From Erythrophleum ivorense (lineage: Eukaryota > Streptophyta > Magnoliopsida > Fabales > Fabaceae), in NCBI GenBank assembly GCA_026724425.1, contig JAIUCV010000090.1, positions 1,240,001-1,304,000 on the forward strand: a stretch of 64,000 nt of DNA, read 5' to 3'. The stretch's first letter is position 1. Each line of letters starts with the position of its first letter. Positions 42,908 to 54,810 of the stretch are shown here, piece after piece. Position numbers and translations under genes: made by a program. Below the pieces are notes generated by a model that was given only the letters and a program-made list of their open reading frames with translations, searched no databases and was not told the origin of the DNA.

Positions 42908-43741
42908 TGTAACATCCGTAAACCAAAGAAGTGGAAATTTCGTAGGGTGTCGACCGCCACCAAGGTGGGTGTCGATCGACACCGGTCTGTTTGCAAATTT
43001 CCGGTTTGATTTGAGTGTGGTTTGGCCGGTTAAGGGAAAAGGGAAACCCTAGGTCGCGAATAAAAGGAGATTGAGCAGTCTTTTTCACGATTTTGGAGAT
43101 AGAAAAGGAGGCAGAGAGTTCTAGGCGATTTTGGAGAGTTTTGAGGAGATTGGTGAAGTTTCTGAGGTGGTTTGTTGCTGTTCTTCCGTGTTCATCTTCT
43201 TTTCCTCCCTTTCAATCCAATTCAAGGTGAGTGCGTGACTGTGGGTCCGTGGATTTCTGGATCTGTGCTTGGATTGATGAATAGATGCGTTCTTGATGAT
43301 TTTTCGTGTGAGTTATGTGATAATTGTGAAGGTTGCTTGTTTTTGGTGTTGTTAATTGTGTGATTTCGTGTTCTTAGTGCTGTTGAATCGCACTTGTTAT
43401 CGCCCTGTCGAACGGGTGTCGATCGACACCAATCTGGTGCCGGTCGACACCAAGGCCAAGGGTGTCGAACGACACCAAGCGGGTGTCGGTCGAGACCAGA
43501 AGCTGGTTCGGCGATTGAATTAAATTGTAAATTGAATAAAAATGGTTTAATCCGGTTTAATGGATTTAATTGGTTTTAATGGTTAATTGGTTTGATTTAA
43601 TTAATTATTTTCGGATTAATAATTTATTAAGATTATTATTTAATTATGAGAATTATTTAATAATTATTTGGAAATATTTTAATGGTGGAAAAATATTTAA
43701 TAATTGTGGAAATTATTTAAAAGACTTTAATTATCTGGAAA
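42908..43741 (+). repeat. Truncated 3' LTR of E
   Basis: Starts TGTAACATCC and matches 28397 onward through CTGGAAA, where it is cut by the G1 LTR; about 300 bp of its end are missing. Palindrome cluster near 43415-43497. Confidence 0.9.
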
Positions 43742-44927
43742 TGAAACAACCAAACCTTTTTTTTTTTTATTAATTATCAATGCGGAAATTCTCGAAAGAA
43801 ATCAATAATATTAAATCATAAATAAACCGTTCAACAATTAAACCAATAACCAATAAAATCCAATAATAAATTCTAGCAACCTAAACACCAGGTTTGCTAC
43901 ATTGTAAATAAAACTAACACCCTAACAACGAATTCCTTGTCAGCCACAACAAGATAAGCAATATCAAATTCCTAGTCTCATCATCCTCTTCTCTCGGTCT
44001 CTTTCCGCGGAAGAACATTTCGGCTACCTGCATCACATTAGGAAAAAGAGATGCATAAGTATTTAATAAATACTTAGTGAGGCAATCACCCCGCCTACAG
44101 GCCAATTACGCAACTTTAACAATTTTCATTAATATTAATAATTACCACAATTATTAAATCTTTCACTTTAATTATTTAATAATTACCACAATAAAATAAT
44201 AATTTTTAAACACTTAAATAAATTCCACAATTATTTTTAAATCATTTAATTAATTAATTTCACCAATTATTAATTAATTCTCGCATTAAACCATTTAATT
44301 ACCATTAGACCGGATTAAACCACTTAATCCAATTGATTTCTTAAATCGCCAGATAACCGGATTAAACCAGACTGTGTCGATCGACACACACTTGTGTCGG
44401 TCGACACCTTGCCCGTTTGGTGTCGACCGACACCCGCTTGGTGTCGATCGACACCGATCCAGGAGATCGACGCCAACTTCGACTTTTAACACAAAAACAC
44501 CCAAACACACAATTATCACAATACACACGATCTAAGCCACGATTATCACAAGGATAAACACGGAAATCACGTAAACTTACTCAATCCACAATTCACTTTC
44601 ACAATATAATTCTCTTGCGAGCCTACGGTCATGCTCTCACCTTGACAAAGGATTGAGAAGAAGAAAGGATGAAGAACAACACAACAACACCTCAGATCAA
44701 CCTCCAATCTCCAGAAATCACCACAAAAGCTCTCTGCCCTTTTCTCCTCTTGTTTTCTCGAAAAAAGAAGCCTCCCACGCGGCCACACACTTTTTTTTCG
44801 AGACTTAGGGCTTTTCCCACAAAACCAGCCCAAACCGGACAACTCAAATCAAACCGAAATTCCAAATTCGGACCGGTGTCGATCGACACCACACAAAAAT
44901 CACACTTCCAGGTTTACAGATGTTACA
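43742..44927 (-). repeat. 3' LTR of G1 (1186 bp)
   Basis: Minus strand TGTAACATCTG...GGTTGTTTCA. Palindromes of the GGTGTCGATCGACACC type at about 44375-44453 and 44875-44890. The homologous LTR of G3 (58259-59540) is clearly diverged from it. Confidence 0.88.
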
Positions 44928-45081
44928 ATTCTCCCCCACTAAACTGTAAACTGGATTCGACCTCGAATCCCAACACAACACGTCTACCACAGACGCAACT
45001 CGTCTACCACAGACGACAAACTCGTCTACCACAGACGACACACTCGTCTACCACTGACGTCCAACTCGTCTACCACAGACG
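44928..45081 (-). repeat. PPT and CGTCT hairpin array of G1
   Basis: Minus-strand PPT AGTGGGGGAGAAT at 44928-44940. Five hairpin units (CGTCTACCACAGACG on the plus strand) from 44981 to 45081, one with a changed base. Same order and spacing as in D. Confidence 0.85.
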
Positions 45082-45281
45082 ACAAAATCCGGCCTACCTG
45101 GCCAAATACACGAGATCCTCACTTGATCCCCGAGACTCACATCTATTCCTATGCCATACATACATTTCCCAGACATCTTTACTCTTAACTCAACTCTGCC
45201 GGAGAACACTATCTCCCTAAGAGGAACACTATCCTCTCGTTACTTACTACGCGACACTATAGTCACTAGTAAATAAACATA

Positions 45282-48200
45282 TCACTTATACTTGAGGTAG
45301 CGACCCTCTCGTACAAGTCTATCAGAGAACACTATCTCTTGGCTATGAGTGATTCGGGGACACCGCAACAATGGCACCCTCTTGTTCCGCAGAACCTTGA
45401 CTCCCCTCTCGAGAATCCTCACAGGAACCGCCGAAACTGTCATATCTGGCTGAAGATCCTCTGGAATCTCAGCCACCAACTCCTCTGAAGGATGCAGACA
45501 CCTCCGCAACATAGACACATGAAACACCTTGTGAAAGGCGCTCATAATCGGTGGCAGCTCCAACCGATAAGCCACTGGTCCAACTCACTCCAACACCGGG
45601 AACGGACCCATAAACCGCGGACTGCGCTTGTTCTCTGCTATGGACCTGTTAGGGCCCCTCAACATAGCCATCTTGAGATACACTCTATCTCCCACCTGAA
45701 ACTCAAGCTCACGTCTCCGCCTATCTGCATAACTCCTCTGTCTATCCTGAGCCTCCTTCATGTTCAGCCTCAAAACACGGATCTTCTCCGTCGTTTCCTG
45801 AACAAAGGTAGCTCCAAACATGCTGCGCTCCCCCACTTGGGTCCAGCATAAGGGTGTCCTACATGGCCTCCCATACAAAGCCTCATAAGGAGCCATGCCA
45901 ATACTAGACTGAAAACTGTTGTTATAGGCAAACTCCGCCAAATACAGATGATCAGCCCAATGGCCACCCCAATCCAACACACACATCCTCAGCAGATCCT
46001 CCAAAGTCTGAATAGTCCTCTCTGACTGCCCATCTGTCTGCGGATGATACGCTGTACTCATATGCACCTTGGTGCCCATCTCTGTCTGAAATGCCCTCCA
46101 AAACTCTGAGGCAAATGTCGGATCTCTATCCGACACAATACTGGCTGGCACTCCATGCAGCCTCACAATCTCTCGCACAAACTTCCTAGCCAAGACAGCA
46201 GCTCCATATGTCTTCTTGATGGCCAAGAAATGCACGGACTTGGTCAAACGATCGACAATGACCCAAATCGCATCAAATGTCCGTGAGATAGGTAATCCCA
46301 CCACAAAATCCATCGTGATCATATCCCACTTCCACTCTGGAATGGGTAAGCTCTGCAAAAGTCCACCTGGAACCTGATGCTCTGCCTTGACCAACGAACA
46401 CGTGTTGCACCTCGCAACCCAATCTGCCACATCTCTCTTCATCCCAACCCAGTGATAATACCGTTTGAGGTCACGGTACATCTTGGTCGCACCCGGATGA
46501 ATCGAAAACTTGCTCGAATGAGCCTCTCTCATGACCTCTCGTCTCAACTCCTCGTTCTTGGGCACACAAACTCGCCCACGAACCAAAATTGTCCCATTCG
46601 CCGAGACCTCATACTCAGAACTAGCTGCCCGCGATGCATCAACCAAACCCTGATCATCCTGCTGAGCCACTCTGATCGTACTGAGTAAGTCTGCCTGATC
46701 AGCTGCCTCCAAACCCAAAGGTTCCTCTGAAATAGCACAAAGCCTCAATGTACTAATCTCGCTGACCAAAGTCTCCACGTCCTGCTCTCTAGCTTAATCA
46801 ACTCGCCATCGACTCAACGCATCTGCCACCAAGTTGGCCTTGCCTGGATGATACACAATATCCAGATCATAATCAGCCAGAAACTCCACCCAACGCGTCT
46901 GCCTCGCATTCAGCAAAGGCTGAGTAAAGATATGCTGCAAACTCTTGTGATCTGTAAAGATCTGCACAGCACCACCATAGAGATAAGACCTCCAAATCTT
47001 GAGTGCAAAGACCACCGCTCCCAACTCAAGATCGTGTGTAGGGCGGTTGCGCTCACTGCCCTGCAACTGCCTCGAAGCATAAACAATCACTCTGCCCTCC
47101 TGCATCAAGACACAACCTAACCCAACACCTGAAGCATCTGTATACACCACGTAAGGCTTCCCTGGATCGGGTAATGCCAACACTGGTGTACTAGTCAACA
47201 TCTCCTTGAGCTTCCCAAAGCTCTCCTCGCACTCTGGCAACCACACAAACGGCACATCCTTGCCTGTCAACCTCGTCATCGGCTGAGACATACTCGCAAA
47301 GCCCCTGACAAACCTCCTGTAATATCCTGCTAAACCCAGAAAACTCCTGATCTCGGTAGCACTACTCGGTCTACGCCAATCTCTGATATCCTCAATCTTA
47401 GCCGGATCCACAGAAACTCCCTCTGCAGAAACAATATGGCCAAGAAAACCCATCTCTCTCTGCCAAAAGCTGCACTTGCTCAACTTAGCAAACAGCTTCT
47501 GCTCTCGAAGCTTCTCCAAAACAAGCCTCAAGTGAGTCGCATGCTCCTCTGGACTCCTCGAATACACCAAGATGTCGTCAATGAAAATGATAACGAACAC
47601 GTCCAAAAACTCCCTGAACACGTCGTTCATCAATCTCATAAAAGCTGCCGGCGCATTAGTCAGCCCGAATGGCATGACTACAAACTCGAAGTGCCCATAC
47701 CTCGTCCTGAACGCCGTCTTGCGAACATCTGCCTCATCTATCGAGATCTGATGATAACCCGATGCCAAGTCAATCTTGGAGAACCAAGTAGCACCCCTCA
47801 ACTGATCCAACAACTCATCAATCCTCGGGAGTGGATACCTGTTCTTCACTGTGACTCGGTTGAGTCCCCGGTAATCGATGCACAACCGCAAACTGCCATC
47901 CTTCTTCTTCACGAACAACACTGGTGCTCCCCACGGTGAAACACTCGGCGGAATGAACCCCTTGCTCAAAAGGTCCTCCAACTGCTTCTTCAGCTCTGCC
48001 AACTCTGCTGGCGCCATCCTGTAAGGTGTCTTCGATATTGGAGCTGTCCCGGGCTCTAAATCAATCGTGAAGGGATCTGACCGAGATGGTGGCAACCCCT
48101 TCAGTGACCGAAACACATCCTCGAACTCCCGGACAACCTCAATACCCTCAAGAGCCACCTCACCACTAGACTCCGACATCACTATCATCGCCAAATACGC

Positions 48201-48579
48201 CTCGCAACCTCGCCCTATCATCTGCTCAGCCTGAATAGCCAAGATCACAATACTCCCTGAAGTCGGTCTCACACCCTGATAAACCAACCTCCTTGCATCT
48301 CGCTCAAACACAACTCTGCCTCTGAAGCAATCCAGATGAACTCTGTAACTCGACAGCCAATCCACCCCCAATATCACGTCATACAACTCCACCGGACTGA
48401 TGACCAATTCTGCTGGCATAGACTGCCCCGCAATCTGAACGTCGACTGCTCTAGCACGTCCCAAAGTAGTCAAGTAACCTCCACCGGCAACCTTGACAAA
48501 ATCCTCGCTATCACCAGCGCTACTCTGGATACCTCTACTCTCGGCACACTCCGGAGTAATGAAGTAATTTGATGCTCCC
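45282..48579 (-). pseudogene. pol: Tekay pol of G1: protease to truncated chromodomain
   Basis: Open from the fusion point to a TAA (46794-46796, Ser expected), then open to a TGA at 45585-45587 (Arg expected, VLE*VGPVAYR). Protease starts GASNYFITPE, its catalytic Asp lost at the fusion. RT is complete: LCIDYRGLNRVTVKNRYPLP, SKIDLASGYHQ, FIDDILVYSR. RNase H VVYTDASGVGLG; integrase ITMDFVVGLP, IVSDRDPTF, SERTIQTLED. The chromodomain is cut after RVPLLR and continues directly into 3' non-coding sequence (matching D near 27121), a deletion of roughly 350 bp. Confidence 0.92.
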
Positions 48580-51246
48580 AAGTCTCCTCCTCAGTGCCAC
48601 TACTGTCCCACAAGACCCTCAACAATGGCACCCTCTTGTTCCGCAGAACCTTGACTCCCCTCTCGAGAATCCTCACAGGAACCGCCGAAACTGTCATATC
48701 TGGCTGAAGATCCTCTGGAATCTCAGCCACCAACTCCTCTGAAGGATGCAGACACCTCCGCAACATAGACACATGAAACACCTTGTGAAAGGTGCTCATA
48801 ATCGGTGGCAGCTCCAACCGATTAGCCACTGGTCCAACTCACTCCAACACCGGGAACGGACCCATAAACCGCGGACTGCGCTTGTTCTCTTCTATGGACC
48901 TGTTAGGGCCCCTCAACATAGCCATCTTGAGATACACTCTACCTCCCACCTGAAACTCAAGCTCACGTCTCCGCCTATCTGCATAACTCCTCTGTCTATC
49001 CTGAGCCTCCTTCATGTTCAGCCTCAAAACACGGATCTTCTCCGTCGTTTCCTGAACAAAGGTAGCTCCAAACATGCTACGCTCCCCTACTTGGGTCCAG
49101 CATAAGGGTGTCCTACATGGCCTCCCATACAAAGCCTCATAAGGAGCCATGCCAATAATAGACTGAAAACTGTTGTTATAGGCAAACTCCGCCAAACACA
49201 GATGATCAGCCCAATGGCCACCCCAATCCAACACACACATCCTCAGCAGATCCTCCAAAGTCTGAATAGTCCTCTCTGACTGCCCATCTGTCTGCGGATG
49301 ATACGCTGTACTCATATGCACCTTGGTGCCCATCTCTGTCTGAAATGCCCTCCAAAACTCTGAGGCAAATCTCGGATCTCTATCCGACACAATACTAGCT
49401 GGCACACTATGCAACCTCATAACCTCTCGCACAAACTTCCTAGCCAAGACAGCAGCTCCATCTGTCTTCTTGATGGCCAAGAAATGCGCAGACTTGGTCA
49501 AACGATCCACAATGACCCAAATCGCATCAAATGTCCGTGAGATAGGTAATCCCACCACGAAATCCATCGTGATCATATCCCACTTCCACTCTGGAATGGG
49601 TAAGCTCTGCAAAAGTCCACCTGGAACCTGATGCTCTGCCTTGACCAACGAACACGTGTTGCACCTCGCAACCCAATCTGCCACATCTCTCTTCATCCCA
49701 ACCCAGTGATAATACCGTTTGAGGTCACGGTACATCTTGGTTGCACCCGGATGAATCGAAAACTTGCTCGAATGAGCCTCTCTCAAGACCTCTCGTCTCA
49801 ACTCCTCGTTCTTGGGCACACAAACTCGCCCACGAACCAAAATCGTCCCATTCGCCGAGACCTCATACTCAGAACTAGCTGCCCGCGATGCATCAACCAA
49901 ACCCTGATCATCCTGCTGAGCCACTCTGATCCTACTGAGTAAGTCTGCCTGATCAGCTGCCTCCAAACCCAAAGGCTCCTCTGAAATAGCACAAAGCCTC
50001 AATGTACTAATCTCGCTGACCAAAGTCTCCACGTCCTGCTCTCTAGCTGAATCAACTCGCCGTCGACTCAACGCATCTGCCACCAAGTTGGCCTTGCCTG
50101 GATGATACACAATATCCAGATCATAATCTGCCAGAAACTCCACCCAACGCGTCTGCCTCGCATTCAGCAAAGGCTAAGTAAAGATATGCTGCAAACTCTT
50201 GTGATCTGTAAAGATCTGCACAGCACCACTATAGAGATAAGACCTCCAAATCTTGAGTGCAAAGACCACCGCTCCTAACTCAAGATCGTGTGTAGGGCGG
50301 TTGCGCTCACTGCCCTGCGACTGGCTTGAAGCATAAGCAATCACTCTGCCCTCCTGCATCAAGACACAACCTAACCCAACACCTGAAGCATCTGTATACA
50401 CCACGTAAGGCTTCCCTGGATCGGGTAATGCCAACATTGGTGTACTAGTCAACATCTCCTTGAGCTTCCCAAAGCTCTCCTCGCACTCCGGCGACCACAC
50501 AAACGGCACATCCTTTCCTGTCAACCTCGTCATCGGCTGAGACATACTCGCAAAGCCCCTGACAAACCTCCTGTAGTATCCTGCTAAACCCAGAAAACTC
50601 CTGATCTCGGTAGCACTACTCGGTCTAGACCAATCTCTGATAGCCTCAATCTTAGCCGGATCCACCGAAACTCCCTCTGCAGAAACAATATGGCCAAGAA
50701 AACCCATCTCTCTCTGCCAAAAGCTGCACTTGCTCAACTTAGCAAACAGCTTCTGCTCTCGAAGCTTCTCCAAAACAAGCCTCAAGTGAGTCGCATGCTC
50801 CTCTGGACTCCTCGAATACACCAAGATGTCGTCAATGAAAATGCCCATACCTCGTCCTGAACGCCGTCTTGCGAACATCTGCCTCATCTATCGGGATCTG
50901 ATGATAACCCGATGCCAAGTCAATCTTGGAGAACCAAGTAGCACCCCTCAACTGATCCAACAACTCATCAATCCTAGGGAGTGGATACCTGTTCTTCACT
51001 GTGACTCGGTTGAGTCCCCGGTAATCGATGCACAACCGGAAACTGCCATCCTTCTTCTTCACGAACAACACTGGTGCTCCCCACGGTGAAACACTCGGCG
51101 GAATGAAACCCTTGCTCAAAAGGTCCTCCAACATCTTCTTCAGCTCCGCCAACTCTGCTGGCGCCATCCTGTAAGGTGTCTTCGATATTGGAGCTGTCCC
51201 GGGCTCTAACTCAATCGTGAAGGGATCTGACCGAGATGGTGGCAAC
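48580..51246 (-). pseudogene. pol: Tekay RT, RNase H, integrase, partial chromodomain of G2
   Basis: PPSRSDPFTIELEPG at 51245 through the RT start (LCIDYRGLNR, SKIDLASGYHQIPIDEAD). At about 50842 a 104-bp deletion relative to G1 (47590-47693) removes the FEFVVMPFGLTNAP to FLDVFVI part and shifts the frame; FIDDILVYSR follows. TAG near 50171-50173 (Gln expected). Integrase is open and has all three catalytic acids (ITMDFVVGLP, IVSDRDPRF, SERTIQTLED). TGA at 48839-48841 replaces the same Arg as in G1 and E. The chromodomain stops at GTEEETWE, at the fusion with G1. Confidence 0.92.
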
Positions 51247-52563
51247 TGATAGTAGGATTTTTGCTACCAATTACTCAAATCCACTACTCATGTCATTGTA
51301 GCATTTGAGGTATCAATCCAATGGGGTTAAGATTAAGACAATAAGAATGCAAGAAACTATCTAAGCTAAGAAAATCAAATAGGGGTTTTTATCTAGCAAC
51401 CTAGATGAGAAATTAAGCATAAACTTAAAGCAAAAACTTAAAACAGTGAGTCAAACTCAAGAGACAAAAATAAAAACGAAAATTGAAGAAGTAAAACAAG
51501 ATAAGCAAATGGGTCTTGGGATGGGGTCATTGAACTAGAGAGACTCTATGACTAATCTATGATGCTCAAACAATCAAGTGAATGCTACTCCTTAGGCAAA
51601 GAACTCTTAAACAAGATTAATTCACTCTCATGACATTAATCACTTTGCTAATTACCAATTTCAAGAACTAATCATCATTAGTGAAATTTGAAATCAACAA
51701 GCATTATAAACAAGTTCTATCAAGCCAATAAACATCTTTAACAATCATTCCCATGAGCTAAGAATGTAAATCTCTTGATTTAGTTGGTTGGGGCATTTCA
51801 TCAAACACCTTGTGGGTGTGAAATGCCTTTTGATCTAAATCCAAATGGTTAAAGAGGAAATAGCATTAAGAACACTAAACAAGAAAGGAAATGAGCAATT
51901 CTAGTTCTAAGCATCAAGAGCAATCATTGAAACTCTCTAAATCTAACCCATCCCTAAACCCCAAGAAAACTACTCACTAATCATGCTCAAATCAACAAAC
52001 CCAAAGAGAGAAGTGTTGCTAAACATGATTAGAGAGATGCAATAAGAGAGATTAATGAAGAAGAATTCTCAAATTCATAAACACACTTAAAGGATTTTGC
52101 AAATTGTGTTCAAGAACAAAAGGGGAAAATGTTTTAGCTCTAAAAACGAAATTACAAGATATCTAATAAAATTAGGTCTAAAGGGTATTTATACTAAAGA
52201 GGGAAAGAAGCCTTGGTCAACGCACTCGCTTTGACTTCGCTTGTCCACGGGTCTTGGTCAGGCTGCTCAAGTACTCTCTTTCTTGTGCCCAAGTCCTCTG
52301 TTCTGCCACCTTCTCCGAATGCGCCTTAGCTCCGATCTGCATCCCGTTTGTCTCTGGTCACCACCTCTGCACGTCTCCTCTGCTTACAGCTCCAAATACC
52401 TGATAAATGCACTCTAAATGCCATGGAAATGCAAAATGCTTTCCTAAGGACTAAATGCTCCTAAGTGGATGAAACATACACTAAGTGGCAATAAATGAGA
52501 CTCAACTATACACAAAACTATGCAGTTCAAGGTCCTAAATGTATGCAAATGTTGAACACATCA
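51247..52563 (-). mobile_element. Solo LTR related to element A's LTR
   Basis: 1317 bp, TGATAG...CACATCA on the plus strand, with perfect TSD GCAAC (51242-51246, 52564-52568). Minus-strand end CCTACTATCA equals the end of A's LTR. TATAAATA on the minus strand at 52186-52193. No coding sequence. The Tekay protease frame resumes directly after the TSD. Confidence 0.92.
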
Positions 52564-53049
52564 GCAACCCCTTCAGTGACCGAAACACATCCTCGAACTC
52601 CCGGACAACCTCAATACCCTCAAGAGCCACCTCACCACTAGACTCCGACATCACTATCGTCGCCAAATACGCCTCGCAACCTCGCCCTATCATCTGCTTA
52701 GCCTGAATAGCCGAGATCACAAGACTCCCTGAAGTCGGTCTCACACCCTGATAAACCAACCTCCCTGCATCTCGCTCAAACACAACTCTGCCTCTGAAGC
52801 AATCCAGATGAACTCTGTAACTCGATAGGCAATCCACCCCCAATATCACGTCATACAGCTCCACCGGACTGATGACCAATTCTGCTGGCATAGACTGCCC
52901 CGCAATCTGAACGTCGACTGCTCTAGCACGTCCCAAAGTAGTTAAGTAACCTCCACCGGCAACCTTGACAAAACCCTCGCTATCACCAGCGCTACTCTGG
53001 ATACCTCTACTCTCGGCACACTCCGGAGTAATGAAGCAATTTGATGCTC
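52564..53049 (-). pseudogene. pol: Tekay protease fragment of G2
   Basis: Continuous minus-strand frame from ASNCFITPECAESRGIQSSA through RARAVDVQIAGQSMP, VELYDVILGVD and VVREFEDVFRSLKGL to the solo LTR at 52563. It joins 51246 downstream and 54643 upstream when both LTRs and one TSD copy each are removed. Confidence 0.9.
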
Positions 53050-54642
53050 TGATATATCCATATTTTGCATGATTTTACTTAGTATTTATCTATGTTTTCA
53101 AGTATTTTCAATAAGGTTTTATGCCTTTAGAGGTAGTTTTCTTGTATTTGTTGGTTTTGAAGTCTTAACAGGTTAAAACATCAAAAAGGATTCAAAAAGG
53201 AGCAAAAGAGCCTCAAACCATGATCCATGCAAGTTTCCAAGTCAAGAGCATCAATATAACTCCTTTTGTCCGATTCTCGCATTTGGACAGAACCGGAGCA
53301 TCCGAAAGATGGCCGCGGCAAGGGGTCTTAACGACGTCCAAAAATCATGCTCTTAGTCTTGCTGGATAGATATTTGAGTCGTGCATCACGAAGAAGTGGA
53401 TTCAAGCCATTTGGATCAACCATCAGGGAGAAACTTGTTTTCTCCCAAGACGTGTCCGCCAGGCGAGGAAACGAAGCCCATGGAGACTTGGTGCCACGAA
53501 CGGCCCGGGATTCCGCGGCATGGACCCTCTCTCGACTTAACACAAGCCCAGCTTGCTTTTGGTGGTTTACTTGTCCTGAACCCGGTCCAATCACGTCGCA
53601 AATCATCAAGGCCGGTTAACCGGAAAGTTTCCTTTTTCAACACTTCACAAACCTAGCAACTTCAACCCTATAAATACAAGCTTTTAGCCTCGACCTAAGG
53701 GGAGTCTTGGGGGTGTCTAGGGTTGGCCGTCAGAGAGTTCCAGGGAAGAGGCGCCGCTCAAGACACTTAGCAGAAAACCTTGTTCTATTTTCATTCTGGT
53801 TCTTAGTTGAGCTTTGTACTCGTGATTTCAAGTCTCAAGGGAGAGATTCGACTTTGTTCTTCAATAGAGAAGATTTCTTCATCCCTTATCTCTTTTAATA
53901 CTCACATAATGCTTTCATACATCTCTTGCTTGTTTGTTTGCATCATGGTTGAGTAGTTTCATTGTTGGGCTTAAGAGTTTTCAAGGGATTCATGGATTGG
54001 TGGCTAGGTTGTTAGATTTCGGATTTTTGATAGAGCTCCTCATCTTGATTTGTACTTAATGCTTATAGCTTTGACTGAACATCTTGCTACTTCCCTAGAG
54101 TTGATTTACTTTCCGAAAGCTTGATAAATCACTTGAAATAATTTAGATGATCAAATCACCATAACCTACGGGAGTAGAACTATGATGCTTTGTGAACATA
54201 TCGAAGTTGGACTATTTTTGCTTGGTTAACCACTTGATTACCTATGGGAGTAGAGTAATCTTAAGTTGCTTAAACATATTAATTGACATTGCGGGAGTAA
54301 GTTAATTATCCATTCATAGTTCAAGTTCTTGACCATATCTATTGATTATTTATTTAACTATCCGAAATAACAAATCCATGATGACCTATGAATTCTCTTA
54401 TGCCCAATGCTTTCCCTATTGATTTGGTTTAGTTATTTTACTTGATTTTAAGCTTGCTAATATTTATTTTCGTCACTGTTCACAGCCCTAAAGCCAAACC
54501 CCATATTTTAGTTTTAGCTAACTTTTAATCTCATAAACTCATAGTGTAGCTTTCCGGTCCTTGTGTTCGATAACCCTACTACACTACGATCCGTGCACTT
54601 GCGGTATCTAGTTTAGGATTGGGTAAAACCTGATCCACATCA
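53050..54642 (+). mobile_element. Solo LTR of the B family, plus orientation
   Basis: 1593 bp, TGATATATCC...CCACATCA, with perfect TSD TGCTC (53045-53049, 54643-54647). The first half closely follows B's LTR, with CCGGTTAACCGG at 53612-53623 and TATAAATA at 53669-53676; the second half is more diverged, so it is a sub-family of its own. Confidence 0.94.
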
Positions 54643-54695
54643 TGCTCCCGAGTCAAACAGCACGTGAGACTCAACACCACCAACTAACAAGGTCC
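54643..54695 (-). pseudogene. pol: Start of protease exon of G2
   Basis: Minus strand reads GTLLVGGVESHVLFDSG, the lead-in to the catalytic DSGAS, then breaks at the solo LTR. The upstream neighbour is the candidate intron acceptor at 54696. Confidence 0.85.
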
Positions 54696-54810
54696 CTACA
54701 CAATTCCAGAAGTGTTGAGAACCCTAAACACTATCACAGTAAAATAAAGAACAGACAGCCACACAACAATTCTACACTAAGAATTTACGAAGTCTGAATC
54801 AGAATTTTAC
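54696..54810 (-). other. Candidate GT-AG intron between gag and pol of G2
   Basis: 115 bp on the minus strand: CACAG|GTAAAATT at the 5' end (54810) and TTGTGTAG|GGACC at the 3' end (54696). T-rich interior. Its length and ends match the segment in E (38845-38958), although much of the interior differs. The gag frame already stops at 54831-54833 (TAG after PRAYS), a lesion in this copy. Confidence 0.65.

Larger units (their letters stand above)
28397..43741 (+). mobile_element. Tekay-like chromovirus E, split by F
   Basis: 5' LTR 28397-29502, PBS 29506-29518, gag (two pieces around F), candidate intron 38845-38958, protease-RT-RNase H-integrase-chromodomain 38959-42257, 3' non-coding region, 3' LTR 42908-43741 (cut short by G1). 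GATTG (28392-28396) is the left target site in D's LTR. The matching right copy is not found in the window, so the right junction was later lost or moved. Confidence 0.9.
43742..48579 (-). mobile_element. Tekay-like fragment G1 (protease to 3' LTR)
   Basis: Minus-strand element whose 3' LTR (43742-44927) cuts the LTR of E. Pol is close to D and G2. Its upstream part (gag, 5' LTR) is gone: at 48574-48579 it is fused to the chromodomain end of G2. GGAAA (43737-43741) would be the left target-site copy; I do not see the right one. Confidence 0.85.
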
